Below the pieces are notes generated by a model. That model saw only the letters and a list, made by a program, of their open reading frames with translations, ran no database searches and was not told the origin of the DNA. A stretch of DNA of 64,000 nt from Archegozetes longisetosus (lineage: Eukaryota > Arthropoda > Arachnida > Sarcoptiformes > Trhypochthoniidae): positions 5,475,843 to 5,539,842 of the forward strand of contig JAEMBT020000003.1 in NCBI GenBank assembly GCA_018873245.2. Direction: 5' to 3'. Positions 1-15,854 of this stretch are shown here, piece by piece (position 1 is the stretch's first letter; the number at the start of each line of letters is the position of its first letter). The translations under genes were made by a program, and so were the position numbers.

Positions 1-2
1 TC

Positions 3-122
3 TTGGTTGGCACGTGTGGCATCATTTTACACGCACCAACTCTTTATGATAACAGACAGCCTATTGATGTCAAACTATCGGAAGTAGCCCTCGCTGTACT
101 CACTCAAAGAAGTAAAGGCTGA
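3..122 (+). CDS. Possible 3'-terminal coding exon of an unidentified gene, cut by the window edge
   Basis: Frame 3 is open from the first bases to a TGA at 120-122 and gives 39 residues ending in a basic tail (QRSKG). The stretch reads like protein: VGTCGIILHAP, then a polar PTLYDNRQPID segment, then a helix-like KLSEVALAVL. The other two plus frames hit a stop within it. Bases after the stop are plain AT-rich sequence. I could not assign a family, and the upstream exons lie outside the window, so start and gene length are unknown. It could be a chance opening, since 40 codons is short, but the amino-acid composition looks less AT-driven than the spurious ORFs nearby. Confidence 0.35.
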   Translation: MVGTCGIILHAPTLYDNRQPIDVKLSEVALAVLTQRSKG

Positions 123-1576
123 TCTCATTACCCTTCTTAGTCTCAATATATATCAACTATATCTATTCTATTCTTCTTTGAGCTACTTCATCAGTTGATC
201 AGTCACTCATTGCGACCTTTTGATAATATTTCAATTTTCAATCTGACCAATTGAACTAAATAGACCCCAGTTGTGGTGCTTCATAACTAAACTTTAATAC
301 ATAGATGAGTTTTTGTGTGAAAGTACTGCTCCTACAGTAGTAGTGATCGATTCTCATAAAACTATCAGACGGATTATAATGCCCGAGAATGACATGAAGA
401 GTGATTTTAATAAAAGCTTAGCACATAATCCACAAAACTTCTAATCGAATCACTTTTTGATAGATGAATAATCGTAAGACTAACAATCTTGAAGTATAAG
501 AACAAAAGTTACTCAATGAAGACTCAATAAAATGAATCTTAAATTATTGTTTTCGTTGGTCTGATAAACAATGTATTTTTATTGTTTGCTTAACAAAACT
601 CTTATTATTCATCAGCTTTAGATCGTGTTATTGATTGTTGAATTTGCTCTCCAATACATGATAGATTAGAATAATAATGGCTGAGACTTGTTCTCAGTAC
701 AGAAAATTGACTAACGCTATGATTTACTTAAAAGCCATGCCAATACTGATTGACATGATTGCATTGCCTAAATCTACAGAACTCAAACTACTCAATGTCT
801 ATAATCTGAAAATGTTCTATAAAGCATCTAAGCGTTTACCTGCATTATTCAAATATACCACACTTTTATTTGATTTATCTTTCATTTGAACTCCTTCATC
901 GTAATTATTCTTCAAATATGAGGTCATTCAAATAAATTTAGGTTATATTCAATTATATGTTTCAAATAGATCTTGTGGCAAATGTTTAGCCAACTTTTAA
1001 ATGAATGATTTGAATAGAAAAAATGTGAAAAATGTGGATAAAAGTTTAGCAAATGATAAATAGCCTAATGAATAATGTGTGATATCCAAAAGCATACTCT
1101 GCCTGTAAATATTTAATATTAAGTTAGAAAGAAGCGGTCACTGATTGATTAACTTATAACAATGCAAAAACTCAAATATAACATTAACTAGATTGATAGC
1201 AGTCTTATTTTGCGGTCTCTTTATTAACTATAAGTCTCTCCTTTATCGCAAACACTTTTTATGATACTTTAGATCACGACAGCTATTGATCGATCAAATA
1301 TAAAGATCATTCCACTGCTTAAATACTAAATTCTTTATTCGTTTGTTAAAATCTTTTTAATTTTACAATCCGTATCATGTCAAAGCTCATAATAGTTGTT
1401 TTTCATTGACTAACATTTACGGATTTGAAACCGCTCAGAAACCAGAACTTAATTGAGCATAAACTTTCTTTTCGCACATCACAACCACTGCCTCAATTAG
1501 TTCTCTCTACTCACAACATCTTAATACTACCAACAAAATGCGCTTTCACGGGGATTCGATCGAGGCTCTAGACTAC

Positions 1577-1639
1577 AGTCTCAATCGAGTCTTCCAGTTC
1601 GAGACTCGACAGTCACAACTCTCCGGAATAACAACCACT
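1577..1639 (+). repeat. Dispersed repeat copy A containing a perfect short hairpin
   Basis: This 63-base stretch aligns without gaps to 15792-15854 in the same orientation, with about 45 of 63 positions identical by eye and most differences being transitions. Inside it, TCGAGTCT at 1585-1592 pairs perfectly with AGACTCGA at 1602-1609 across a nine-base loop. The GTTCGAGAC string resembles an RNA polymerase III B box, but I could not fold a tRNA around it. An old SINE-like or other transposon-derived repeat is the simplest reading; no family name can be given. Confidence 0.45.
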
Positions 1640-3447
1640 AGTTCTTAGATAGAAAAGTCTAACATAACTACTATCTCTAAGATTTTATGTTTGTTAAGTA
1701 AGTGGCCAAGTTTAGGCAAAAAGTTAAAAAATAAACAATTACCTTAATATATAGTTTGCTAATTCTAGTGTTAGTGCAAAAATTGAGCAGAAATGCAATG
1801 TTGATCGACTGTGTCGCAGAATATGCTTTCGTATATCCATATAAGGCTTGTTTTTTATACATGTATTCACACTTTAAATATATCAAATTTGTCAGACTAA
1901 ATAATTAAATATTAAATTATGTTATTGTATATAAAATGTTTATACAGTTTAAATCATATTAAAATTATTTATGAAATTGATTTTATCGTTTAGTGTTTTT
2001 GTGCTCTGCATTCGATATGATACGAAAATTTGTTTCCAGTGGAATACCATTAAAACTGATTCTTATGTTAAAGTAGAAAAATGCGACAATTTTCTTAGAA
2101 TATTCATACAAATCAAAGTAAACTTACTTAACTAAAGAAGACTACTTAAGAAGACTAAAGAACTTAAGTTTTTATAATGCATAAAGTTTGAAGAAATGTG
2201 AAAGTAATAGCAACTTTATTCAAGCTGTCAAATATTGTTTGCATATAGATTCAATTCTTTAGCCATCAATAAAATCTAGAAAGTTAACAAACTTAAATTT
2301 GTAAGACTGAATAATACAGGCATAAAGCTTTTTATTTGCATACTAAGATCGATGCAATAGTATATAAAGTTTCATACTTTCAAGTATAAAATCGACTTAA
2401 ACCCTCTTATTTAATATGAAGAGACGTAATAATTTGATCACTAAATTACTTGATGTAAGCTTCAATGAGCAAAACTTTTTGCCAAAAGCTAGTTTTCAGA
2501 GCAAAAACATAGTTATAAAACAACACTTCACATCACAATAGCTATGAAGATTGAATGAAAAATATAAAACACTTTATAGATTTATAGTGGAACTACAAAA
2601 TTGATGGTATTTCTTGGTTCCGATAGTTCTTTATATATAAGTTGCAAGCATATAATTGAGCGTAACTCAATCGTAGAGACTGATATACAACACGATCACC
2701 ACATACACCACACATTTGGCCAGAAACCAAAATATAAAGATGATAGCCATTAATGTAGTACTTTCCCGATTACCCATTCAGATAAATAAATATAGTAATA
2801 AACATTTGACTCATTAATAAGTTTAGATACTGCGAGCATATGATGAGCAAAGATATTTCCTGCTGTATAACTTAATTGGATTTTCTTACACTCAGCTCAT
2901 AATGCTAAGTTTATATATTAGATAAACGTTGGTTTAGTTCGCTTCCATAGCTAACTTTGCTTAACAACTTACTTTATTTTTGCTCTTCGAAACTTTTATA
3001 CTTTTATCTCTTAACCCATCGCCCAACAGATCTTATTATTAAATCAAAAAGATTTAGGGCTAACATTTTTTCAGTAATCTCAAGTATGGCATATCTTCAT
3101 TTAATATTTCTGTTTAAAACAGATTAATACTAATATTTCATTAGATTAAATAGAAAATCATTGAAAATGCGTACATTTTAAGAGTCAAAGTTTTATAATT
3201 TATAATGTGTTGCGAAGTGCATTATAATATCTGAAATTTGTTCTACAAGCCTCATAACAAGATCTGTGGTGATCGAACAAAAGAGATAATGATACCACTA
3301 GGATTGCGTGTCCTAATACCAGCATAAAGTTAGCATGTTTTTGTTACTCAAAGTGTCTACTGCCTCGTTTTCATTAAAATCTATTGTCTGATAATCTACA
3401 ACTTAGATGGAAAGTAATAAATAATCACAATTAACAGTAATTTAAAC

Positions 3448-3453
3448 TTTATT
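3448..3453 (-). promoter_or_regulatory. Candidate poly(A) signal for NPRL2
   Basis: AATAAA on the minus strand, about 125 bases downstream of the NPRL2 stop codon. Position and motif suit a 3' end signal, though the hexamer is common in AT-rich DNA. Confidence 0.4.
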
Positions 3454-3578
3454 CGATAAACGTATTTAGTGCTCATAAATAAATCTGTAAAAAAATTTTC
3501 TATTCTAATCATTTGATGGAAAACAAATTAAGAAGTTAGACGAATTAAAATATAAAACATTTAACAATAATAAGTGAT

Positions 3579-5635
3579 CTATTTCCAACAAACAACAATT
3601 GCAGGATGTTTTTCAACTCTTTCTTCAAGATCTTTATAGCTTTTAAGTGCTTTACAGCTTATTTCATCGTAACTATGATTTCCATCGAAGAACCGAAAGA
3701 GTCCTCTTCGATTTTCAACTGAGTGAGGCTTTGATGTTAAAAATGCTGGATATTTCTGAAATCTTCTGATAAAGCCTTTTACTAAACCGAATCTGATGAG
3801 CTTTCTCTCATCAATTCCTTGTGAACTTGGATTAAATCTTATACACAGGTCTTTGACTGTCATTCCCGGGCACATATTGCAGTAAAGTTGAAATATAGAC
3901 CGAAAAGTTGGCAATTGTTGGCTCTCTTGCTTTGAAACAAATCTAGTATTGAAAGTTGAACTAATTAAAAAATATTGAATATCAAAGTTGCAACAATGCA
4001 AACCTTATGCATTCATCCTGAAGAGAAACATTCTCTGCTAAATGAACCAAAGCAGGTGTTGTTAAGTATACATTCGAGTATTGAAATATTGGAATTAATG
4101 AAATGATTCCATAGTATATCATATTTTGTATGCAAGCCTTCACTAAACTGACTTCAACATCTGCTTCAATTGCAATTTTTGATACGTGCCGATAACCATC
4201 AATATATGGCAGTATCTATCAATATTATAACAACAAATCTTATTAAAATTGAGTAAAAATACTGACTCGCAGTAGGTTTATAATCAAAAGTGTAGTGCGT
4301 TTAAGCAAGTGATATAAGAGTTGAGTGGAATGTAATGAAGTGATGAATGAGTATATTGAATCAATGAGTAGATTGAATCAATGAGTGGGTGGAATTAACT
4401 AATCATAGTAAAAAGATGAGAAGTGCACCTTTCACCTGTGCATTCACCTATACCTATACCTTCATACTTATATAATCCCACTGAAAGGCAATAGAGAAGA
4501 CAGAACACAGTCATTAGTAATTAAACTATATTAATCATAAGAAAAACTATTTCAAGATATTTTTCATAAATCTTGCTTTGTATTTTCTTTGTCATACATG
4601 CTTTCACTAATTTCAATACCTGTTGCGTTGTTAGATCCCACTGACTTGGAATTATTGAGGCTTCATTAGTAGCAAAGATAGGTACGTGATAGTCTTGCAC
4701 TTGTTGCGGATCAGGCTGCACTCGAGCCACTTTCAAGTATATTGTTGTCGACGGAGCTATTAATACAATAATTGAATTATTCAATGCACTATTATCGTAT
4801 TAATGCTCAGATAAAAGTAGTGCTAAAAATTTTCAACTTTTTTAAGTTATCATAAATCAATTATAGAACTGTTGAATGTTAAGAAAGTAGTATTTTATAG
4901 ATAAAACTCAATCAAACTACTTATGTTTACGAATAATCAAGTAAAATGAATTATATCATACAGACAGCAATAGTACAAACTCTATTAGAGTTGAGCTGAT
5001 CTTTAATTTGAGTTAAAAACATGGGTAGATTTGACTTCTTTTCTTCATCTGAGAGAAACCCTAATTCCAGTTCCAAATGTACTAAATAATTGGCTAATTT
5101 TTGTACAATCGGTTCGTATTGTGTTGTTCTCAGAGATGCCGAACAAACAAAACATAAGTTAAAAATGAGTCGATTTCTCGGATACTTTGGATCATTTATG
5201 CCAATCGGAAATCCGATTATTTTGAGGCCCAATGCGTTGCTTTCGATCAACAAAAAAACTCAAATCAATAATTGATAGACTGCTAGGAAAAATACTTTTA
5301 GAGCTAACGAAGACTAAGGTTTAGGAAATGGAATATTTAAATAGAAATGATTGAAATGATTACACAGTTATTAATTTGCCCTGAAGTTCAGTCTTGGGAA
5401 TCAAATAAACACTAAGTGAATCGAAGCTTTCTTTCGAGACATAGTCTTCTGGAACCTAAACAATTAAATGACAGACGAGTTAGTAATTACGTAAATAGGT
5501 TTGCAAACAAGTGATAACCTGATATATAATCTTTGGTCCAGCCGTCGGATGAAATTCACAGAAAAATATAGCTTTTATGAGACTTTCTCTTTGGTTAACT
5601 CTTATTGTATTTACAAGACTAATTGAATTAGTCAT
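3579..5635 (-). CDS. NPRL2: NPRL2, GATOR1 complex subunit (nitrogen permease regulator 2-like)
   Basis: NPRL2 joins NPRL3 and DEPDC5 in GATOR1, which restrains TORC1 at the lysosome by acting on Rag GTPases when amino acids are low (family knowledge). Coding exons on the minus strand are 5635-5519, 5455-5364, 5239-4962, 4756-4620, 4215-4004 and 3942-3579. All have GT/AG ends and phases that join into 399 residues (human NPRL2 is 380). Recognisable blocks are [16 protein letters not shown] near residue 25, the KLIT...KIIG segment, [35 protein letters not shown], and a C-terminus with HSYDEISCK ending VVCWK. The first exon adds about 13 residues before the usual N-terminus; the ATG at 5635 is the only one available in frame. 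Introns run from 61 to about 404 bases. The gene lies head to head with RAD23. Confidence 0.95.
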
Positions 5636-5955
5636 TGCTTCACTCAATGTATTAATTATTAGTAATTATTAATTTAAAAAACTTGGCTTCACTCAAATAG
5701 TTGTTTACATTGCTTGGATAGGAACAAACATAAAGTACGATACAATAAAAAAGTGTTGAGTAATTGTTGTACTATATGAATGACAAATATCGTGCAACAT
5801 GTCGTTCATGTCGAGCTATTTGTGATTGATTTGAAATCGCTTTTATTTCATTAATCGTTTATTAATATAACTCATATTAATTAATATATTTTGATTAATT
5901 AGTATTAGAATAAGTGAAAAGTCTATTTTAGGCCATTATTTAATAAATAATAAAA
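5636..5955. promoter_or_regulatory. Shared upstream region between divergent NPRL2 and RAD23
   Basis: About 320 bases separate the NPRL2 ATG (minus) from the RAD23 ATG (plus), so both promoters and 5' UTRs must fit here unless non-coding exons lie elsewhere. The right half, about 5850-5950, is extremely AT-rich with repeated TTAATTAATAT-type runs. No clear TATA or initiator element can be fixed by eye. A bidirectional promoter is an inference from layout. Confidence 0.5.
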
Positions 5956-7395
5956 ATGTTAATAACATTAAAGACATTACAGCAGCAGACCTTTAAGATT
6001 GAAATCGAACCAAACGCTACCGTATTATCACTTTTTATTATTTATCTAATTATTTATCTATTTTGACATTTTGAACAATTGTCATTTTATTTTAAAAATT
6101 ACTCTTTTATTAAATAATCGATTATTTGCGTTGAACCACAGATAAAGCAATTGAAAGAGAAGATAGAATCAGAGAAAGGAAGCGATTATTGCGCGCAATG
6201 GCAAAAACTCATTTACGCCGGTATTTAGTACTGATTTGTCACATTTTGTCCCAACATATATCTCTATTATTGCTCGTCACTTACTCTAATCGTTTAACTC
6301 ATTGAGTCAATGATCCATTTAATGATCCATTCGGTCAATTGTTTGAATTTCAGGCAAAATACTGACAGATGACAGTTTGGTCAAAGATTACGAAATGGAC
6401 GAGAAGAAGTTCGTAGTTGTGATGGTCGCAAAACCGAAACTGTCGTCGACACCAACAGGCAGTACAGGCGTCGATACAAGCAGTGCCACCACTACTACCA
6501 CTACTACTGCCAGTAGTACTCCTGCGACCAGCTCTACCTCTGCAACGACACCAGTCGTGGCCGCAGATACCAAACCTTCACCAGCGAAAGAAGGCGCCGC
6601 CGGATCTCAAAGTGAAACTGCTTCCACAACAGCCGCTGCTTCGGGGGTGTCGGCTGCTGAGTCTACTATTGTTCTGGGAGAAGACTATCAAAAAATGGTT
6701 AAACAAATTATGGAAATGGGATATGAAAGAGAACAAGTGGAGAGGGCTTTGAAGGCCAGTTTCAATAATCCTGACAGGGCTGTCGAATACTTAGTGACAG
6801 GATTTCCAACTGATTTAATAGAAGCGCAGTCACAAGAGTCACACGAACCTAATATCGAACGGACTGCAAGTATCGGTTCCACTCCAGGCAGTGAGTCCTC
6901 TCTCGAGGAGGGTGCAAATCCACTAGAATTCCTTCGAAATCAGCCTCAGTTCCAACAGATGCGACAAGTTATTCAACAAAATCCTCAACTGCTCAACGCT
7001 GTGATGCAACAGATCGGGCAAAACAATCCTCAACTATTGCAACTGATTACACAAAATCAAGAGGCCTTTGTTAGGATGTTGAACGAACCAGTCACAAGCC
7101 AGGCAGTAGGTGGTGGTGCAAGTGGTCCCACTGCCCAGGGCATCGGTGGTGGCGCAGCCAATTTAGAGAGTCTTATCGGATCGGCACAAGTCACACAACA
7201 AGATAAAGAAGCCATTGAACGGGTATTATCTCTAATCATTTAGTTCGTAAATAAAATAATAAAGCTTTATCATTGAATTTACAGCTCAAAGCGTTGGGAT
7301 TTCCAGAATATCTTGTAGTTCAGGCTTACTTTGCATGTGATAAGAACGAAAACATGGCCGCAAACTTTCTCTTATCCCAAGGATTTGATGACTAA
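5956..7395 (+). CDS. RAD23: RAD23, UV excision repair and ubiquitin-shuttle protein
   Basis: RAD23 binds XPC in nucleotide excision repair and carries ubiquitinated proteins to the proteasome (family knowledge). Exons 5956-6021, 6142-6220, 6354-7222 and 7285-7395 join in frame to 374 residues (human RAD23A 363, RAD23B 409). Domains in order: an N-terminal ubiquitin-like domain (about 1-78, from [19 protein letters not shown] to [10 protein letters not shown]); a Ser/Thr/Ala-rich linker (about 79-155) with a long threonine run; UBA1 (about 157-200, [15 protein letters not shown]); the XPC-binding domain (about 237-295, [16 protein letters not shown]); a Gly-rich spacer; and UBA2 (about 327-372, [20 protein letters not shown]) ending SQGFDD. 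Without the last splice the frame would stop at 7243, losing most of UBA2. The other three splices are likewise needed to keep the family alignment. The next gene, TNPO1, converges from the right. Confidence 0.97.
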
Positions 7396-8876
7396 TAGAT
7401 AATACTATAAAAACTGAAATTTAGAAACTAGAGGCATGCCCTTTTTTGTTAAAAACTTGCTTTTTAAAAACCTATCACTAAAATAGAAAAAATGTTGCCT
7501 TTAATTTCTTTAATTATAATACAATAATACTATTCTAAATATTTTATCAATTGGTTATCTCATTATATTCTCATAAATATCGAACAAAAGTTCATCTTTG
7601 GTCTTGTTTTTATAAATCAAATTATAAGTAAATGATTGGAGGCATTCAAAAGATATGTCAAATCATTTTATTATTTTGTGTTAATCTTAAACCATATGAT
7701 CTAAATTAATAAGTTTTGGAGACTAGATCATGGAAAGGAAGTATAAGGACAAAACTAGCCAAAAATTGTTTCCTAATTTTCACTGTCTTCAATTGGTTTG
7801 AATTGTCTCCAAACTACTTGAGTAAAGAATGAAGGAAAGAGAATGTCGTATGAATAATAATTTATTAATCAAACAGTCATACAATATATACATATGTGGC
7901 CCCAGGATATTACAGTACAACTAGACTCACAGAGATAGATCACATTAATGGCACAATAAGTCCGACTGATTTGTAACGTCCACAGCGTTACCTCAAATCA
8001 CAAAATCGCAGTTTAGAAGAAATTCAACCTAAATCTCATGCTTTAAGACAACAAATCCTGAGTCGAGATATAGTAATCAAAAATACTGTTAACAAAACAA
8101 TGCAAAATAAAATGAGCAACAAATCGAATTTGTTTCGAATAAAAGAAAAATTGGTTAATTAAGTACAATATATGAAGGTTTGGGTTTTGAGCTAATTGTC
8201 TGTCAAGGAAATTATGCATTAAAAGCAAGTGTTATGTTAAATAAAAATAATAAAATCACTTTTAGAACTTATTAGGATAAGAGATCAATCGAGTGAAGGC
8301 ACTTGAAAACAACAGTGTCAGAGCTCAACAATTTGAAACTGTATGACATAAATAGGGGCGAACATAGGCTTAAATAGCACTTGTAAACTCTGTCACAACT
8401 CTTTCCCCACTTATAACCACTGATCGCTCATCACTTCCAAGTGAAGCGCATATTTGGTAAACAATATAAGAGTTTTGCTGCTAGTGATGTGCAAATCAAA
8501 TAGTCATAAATGATCTGACATTGAGTTTACTAAACTTGAGAGATATCATCAAATCATGCAACTGATTACATGCAATTTCATGCATAAACTATAGAAAAAA
8601 GTTATCTTTTGTTAACACTCAATCATGTTTTTTGGACATCTTGCTTATAACTAGACTAGTCATATACAGGTATATAATAATTATGGTGAATATAGTTCGA
8701 AAATTTAAATAAACAAATAATTACTAATATATCAATTAAATGGCTATGTTCTAAACGAGTGATACACTATCGCTGCCATCATCTAAATTATTGTGTTTAT
8801 GACCTTAAAATAACTAAGTCAAAGTTTTGGCGAGCATTGTAGGACAACGTAAAGCCAACACTTTTATTATCTTTCT
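7396..8876. other. Convergent intergenic region between RAD23 and TNPO1
   Basis: About 1.5 kb holding the 3' UTRs of two convergent genes. It is AT-rich and has no convincing coding frame; the 61-codon minus frame at 8043-8228 has no family signature. I could not fix a poly(A) signal for RAD23. One for TNPO1 lies immediately past its stop. Confidence 0.6.
8863..8868 (-). promoter_or_regulatory. Candidate poly(A) signal for TNPO1
   Basis: AATAAA on the minus strand starts nine bases after the TNPO1 stop codon. If used, the 3' UTR would be very short; further signals may exist downstream. Confidence 0.35.
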
Positions 8877-13727
<4,851 letters not shown>

Positions 13728-14490
13728 TTTAGTGATAACCGACTCTTACAAATAATCATTTAATTAGAAACTATTTGATATAAAGTCAACAAAGAATGCT
13801 CTATTGATATTTCAATTCAATTCTATTGAATATCAATATTTTGTCCGATTTTTTAAAATTATTTTCAATATTACTATTATTTCCTATTAGACACAAAACA
13901 TAATTATTTAAAATTATTTGAGTCAAAATAATTGTTTAATAACAGTAATAATTGTCATAACTTTTAAATGAATTATTGCTAATAAACGAAATTAATATTA
14001 AATAAGAAAAATGTACGAAAACATGATTTTGTGACGAGATCTCAATAATGGAGTCTTTTATTCACTTTCTTTATTTCAGTATTTAATGATAGATGTGTTG
14101 CATTCAGTCCAAAGCAATGCAGACTCTATTTTACTAAAAGCATTCTTTTCCCCAAAACTCTAAAACACCGGCCTTTTCGTACACAACTTGTAAAACGCAT
14201 GTTTACACTTTTGGCTCCAATTTCAAATTAGTTAATTACAGATAGTTATTGATCAAGTAGGAAAGCGTTTGTTTTTCTAATTCGCTATTTTTATCAAACT
14301 AAACACAGCGATCCCTTGATGACCAGGCCAGAAATCTGTGGTGGGGGGGGGCGCAAAATATTTGAAATGATCATATTCAATTTGATTGAATATGTACTTT
14401 TCGGACTAAAACCTATTGACTTATAGTTTAAAATTTTAATCGTGAGGTATTTTTACTTTAGTAATAATTACTAAAGGTATAAAGTAAAAG

Positions 14491-14545
14491 TATAAAGTTT
14501 CCTTAACTTTTTATAATCATTATAAAAAGTTAAGGAAATTTTATA
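14491..14545. repeat. Near-perfect 55-base palindrome
   Basis: Centred on the C at 14518, arms of 20 bases (14498-14517 and 14519-14538) are perfect inverted copies; after one mismatched pair they continue for six more bases each side. The left arm contains TTTCCTTAACTTTTTATAAT. With a single-base spacer, this would form a cruciform or a tight RNA hairpin. It may be the fused ends of a collapsed inverted-repeat element. Confidence 0.85.
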
Positions 14546-15791
14546 TTGAAAATAGATAAGTTTTTAATCAATTCAGCTACAGATTCGAGCTGGAGTGACT
14601 GCACCCATCGTCTTCTGGTTTCGTCACTGGCTTGAAGTTTCACTAGATAGATATAAATAGTTATTAATAACTCAAATACATCTTTCAGTTTAAATCTAGT
14701 CATTAAGGAACATAAACTTTAATTTGAAGGCTCTCTAAAAGCAGCACATTAACGCAAGTACTGCTATTGGTAGGAGTTAGTTTGACTTAAAAGTCAATAT
14801 TTTCAGTATAGATTCTAGAAACCTCTCTCTATTTTTCAAAGTCATTATGAAGGGTTTTAAGAATATAAGTTTCGAGTATAAACTTGATGTAGCATGTCAA
14901 AAATATTTTATTATCCACGTAACCAATTTTGAAAGTTTATCAAACAATCATATACAGTATTGTAAATAGTAGTTGTTAAGCCAGATTAGTAAATATAAAA
15001 GCTAGAAAATTTATTCAATCATTCAAAAAATATGAGTAAATATTTTTTATAACTATACTAATAATCTAAAAGTTATATTTTTTTAATGTTTCACAACTGA
15101 GCTTAGATATCTACAGAAATCGATTTGCAAAATCTAGTATTTAACCACATGTTTTTAGTTTTGTTGTTTTCTGTTGACTATTGATGCTTAAGCTTTTATT
15201 TAAATCTGTTGATTGCTATTAAATTTTTATTTTGCTTTGATAAATATGAATAAACGAAGAAACCATGAGCTATATGAATGAGAAAATCAATTTCGACTAA
15301 ATTGGCCTGTCAAACTGACACTAACCAATGAATTTCCAATTAAAAACTTAGTCTTCGACTTCTGTCTAAAATCTATCGCATTGGATTAACAATTATTTAT
15401 TAATTATATTGATCTGAGCTATCGAAATCATTTGCTGAGCTCTAATATGGCCTTAAACTAGTGATCGATACCAGAGTCCTGATCAAGTGCACCTGAGGCT
15501 ATTGAAAGTATAAACTTTGGGACATTTGGTATAAATTAGTGGGTTTAATGAATTTTTCTCAAAACTTATGTTTAACATCCATAGAAAGCTGAGAAAATGA
15601 AACAGACCATAAAATACATTAAAAACGAAATTTTCCAAATTTTCCTTCGTTAAATTTTTTTATCTAGCAGTCAAATTTAGCTTTAGAAAAGTGCGTTTTA
15701 TTTACTTTTGCCTTTCAATGTCCGAAAATATTGAGATAATGAAAACTCCTGGATTATTATACTCTTAGTACCGACTTATTCGAATCTTGAA

Positions 15792-15854
15792 AGTCTCGAT
15801 CTAACGTTTCGGCCCAAGACTCGAGAGTTACAATTCTTCAATATAACAATCACT
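15792..15854 (+). repeat. Dispersed repeat copy B
   Basis: Ungapped counterpart of 1577-1639, about 45 of 63 identical by eye. The matching core is AAGACTCGAGAGTTACAATT here against GAGACTCGACAGTCACAACT there, followed by a shared ATAACAA. Most differences are C/T or G/A. The hairpin arms of copy A are not kept here. Confidence 0.45.

Larger units (their letters stand above)
123..3578. other. Intergenic AT-rich sequence with no recognised gene
   Basis: About 3.4 kb between the possible end of the left-hand gene and the 3' end of NPRL2. Open frames here are short (about 70 codons at most, for example 677-889 plus and 1677-1886 minus) and have no recognisable family signature. The one structured element I see is the dispersed repeat copy and hairpin at 1577-1639. 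The right end carries the likely NPRL2 poly(A) signal. Confidence 0.6.

Noticed and set aside
1548..1640. Possible tRNA or polymerase III gene because of GTTCGAGAC
   Set aside because: No cloverleaf with acceptor, anticodon and T arms could be folded; the string is explained by the 8-base hairpin.
5090..5275. Plus-strand open frame inside NPRL2
   Set aside because: Antisense of NPRL2 exon 3 (third coding exon), whose minus-strand reading matches the family.
6388..6573. Minus-strand open frame across RAD23 exon 3
   Set aside because: It is the antisense shadow of the Thr/Ser-rich RAD23 linker; the plus strand fits the family throughout.
14341..14353. Run of G residues, possible G-quadruplex
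   Set aside because: A single G run followed by GCGC; four separated G tracts needed for a quadruplex are absent.
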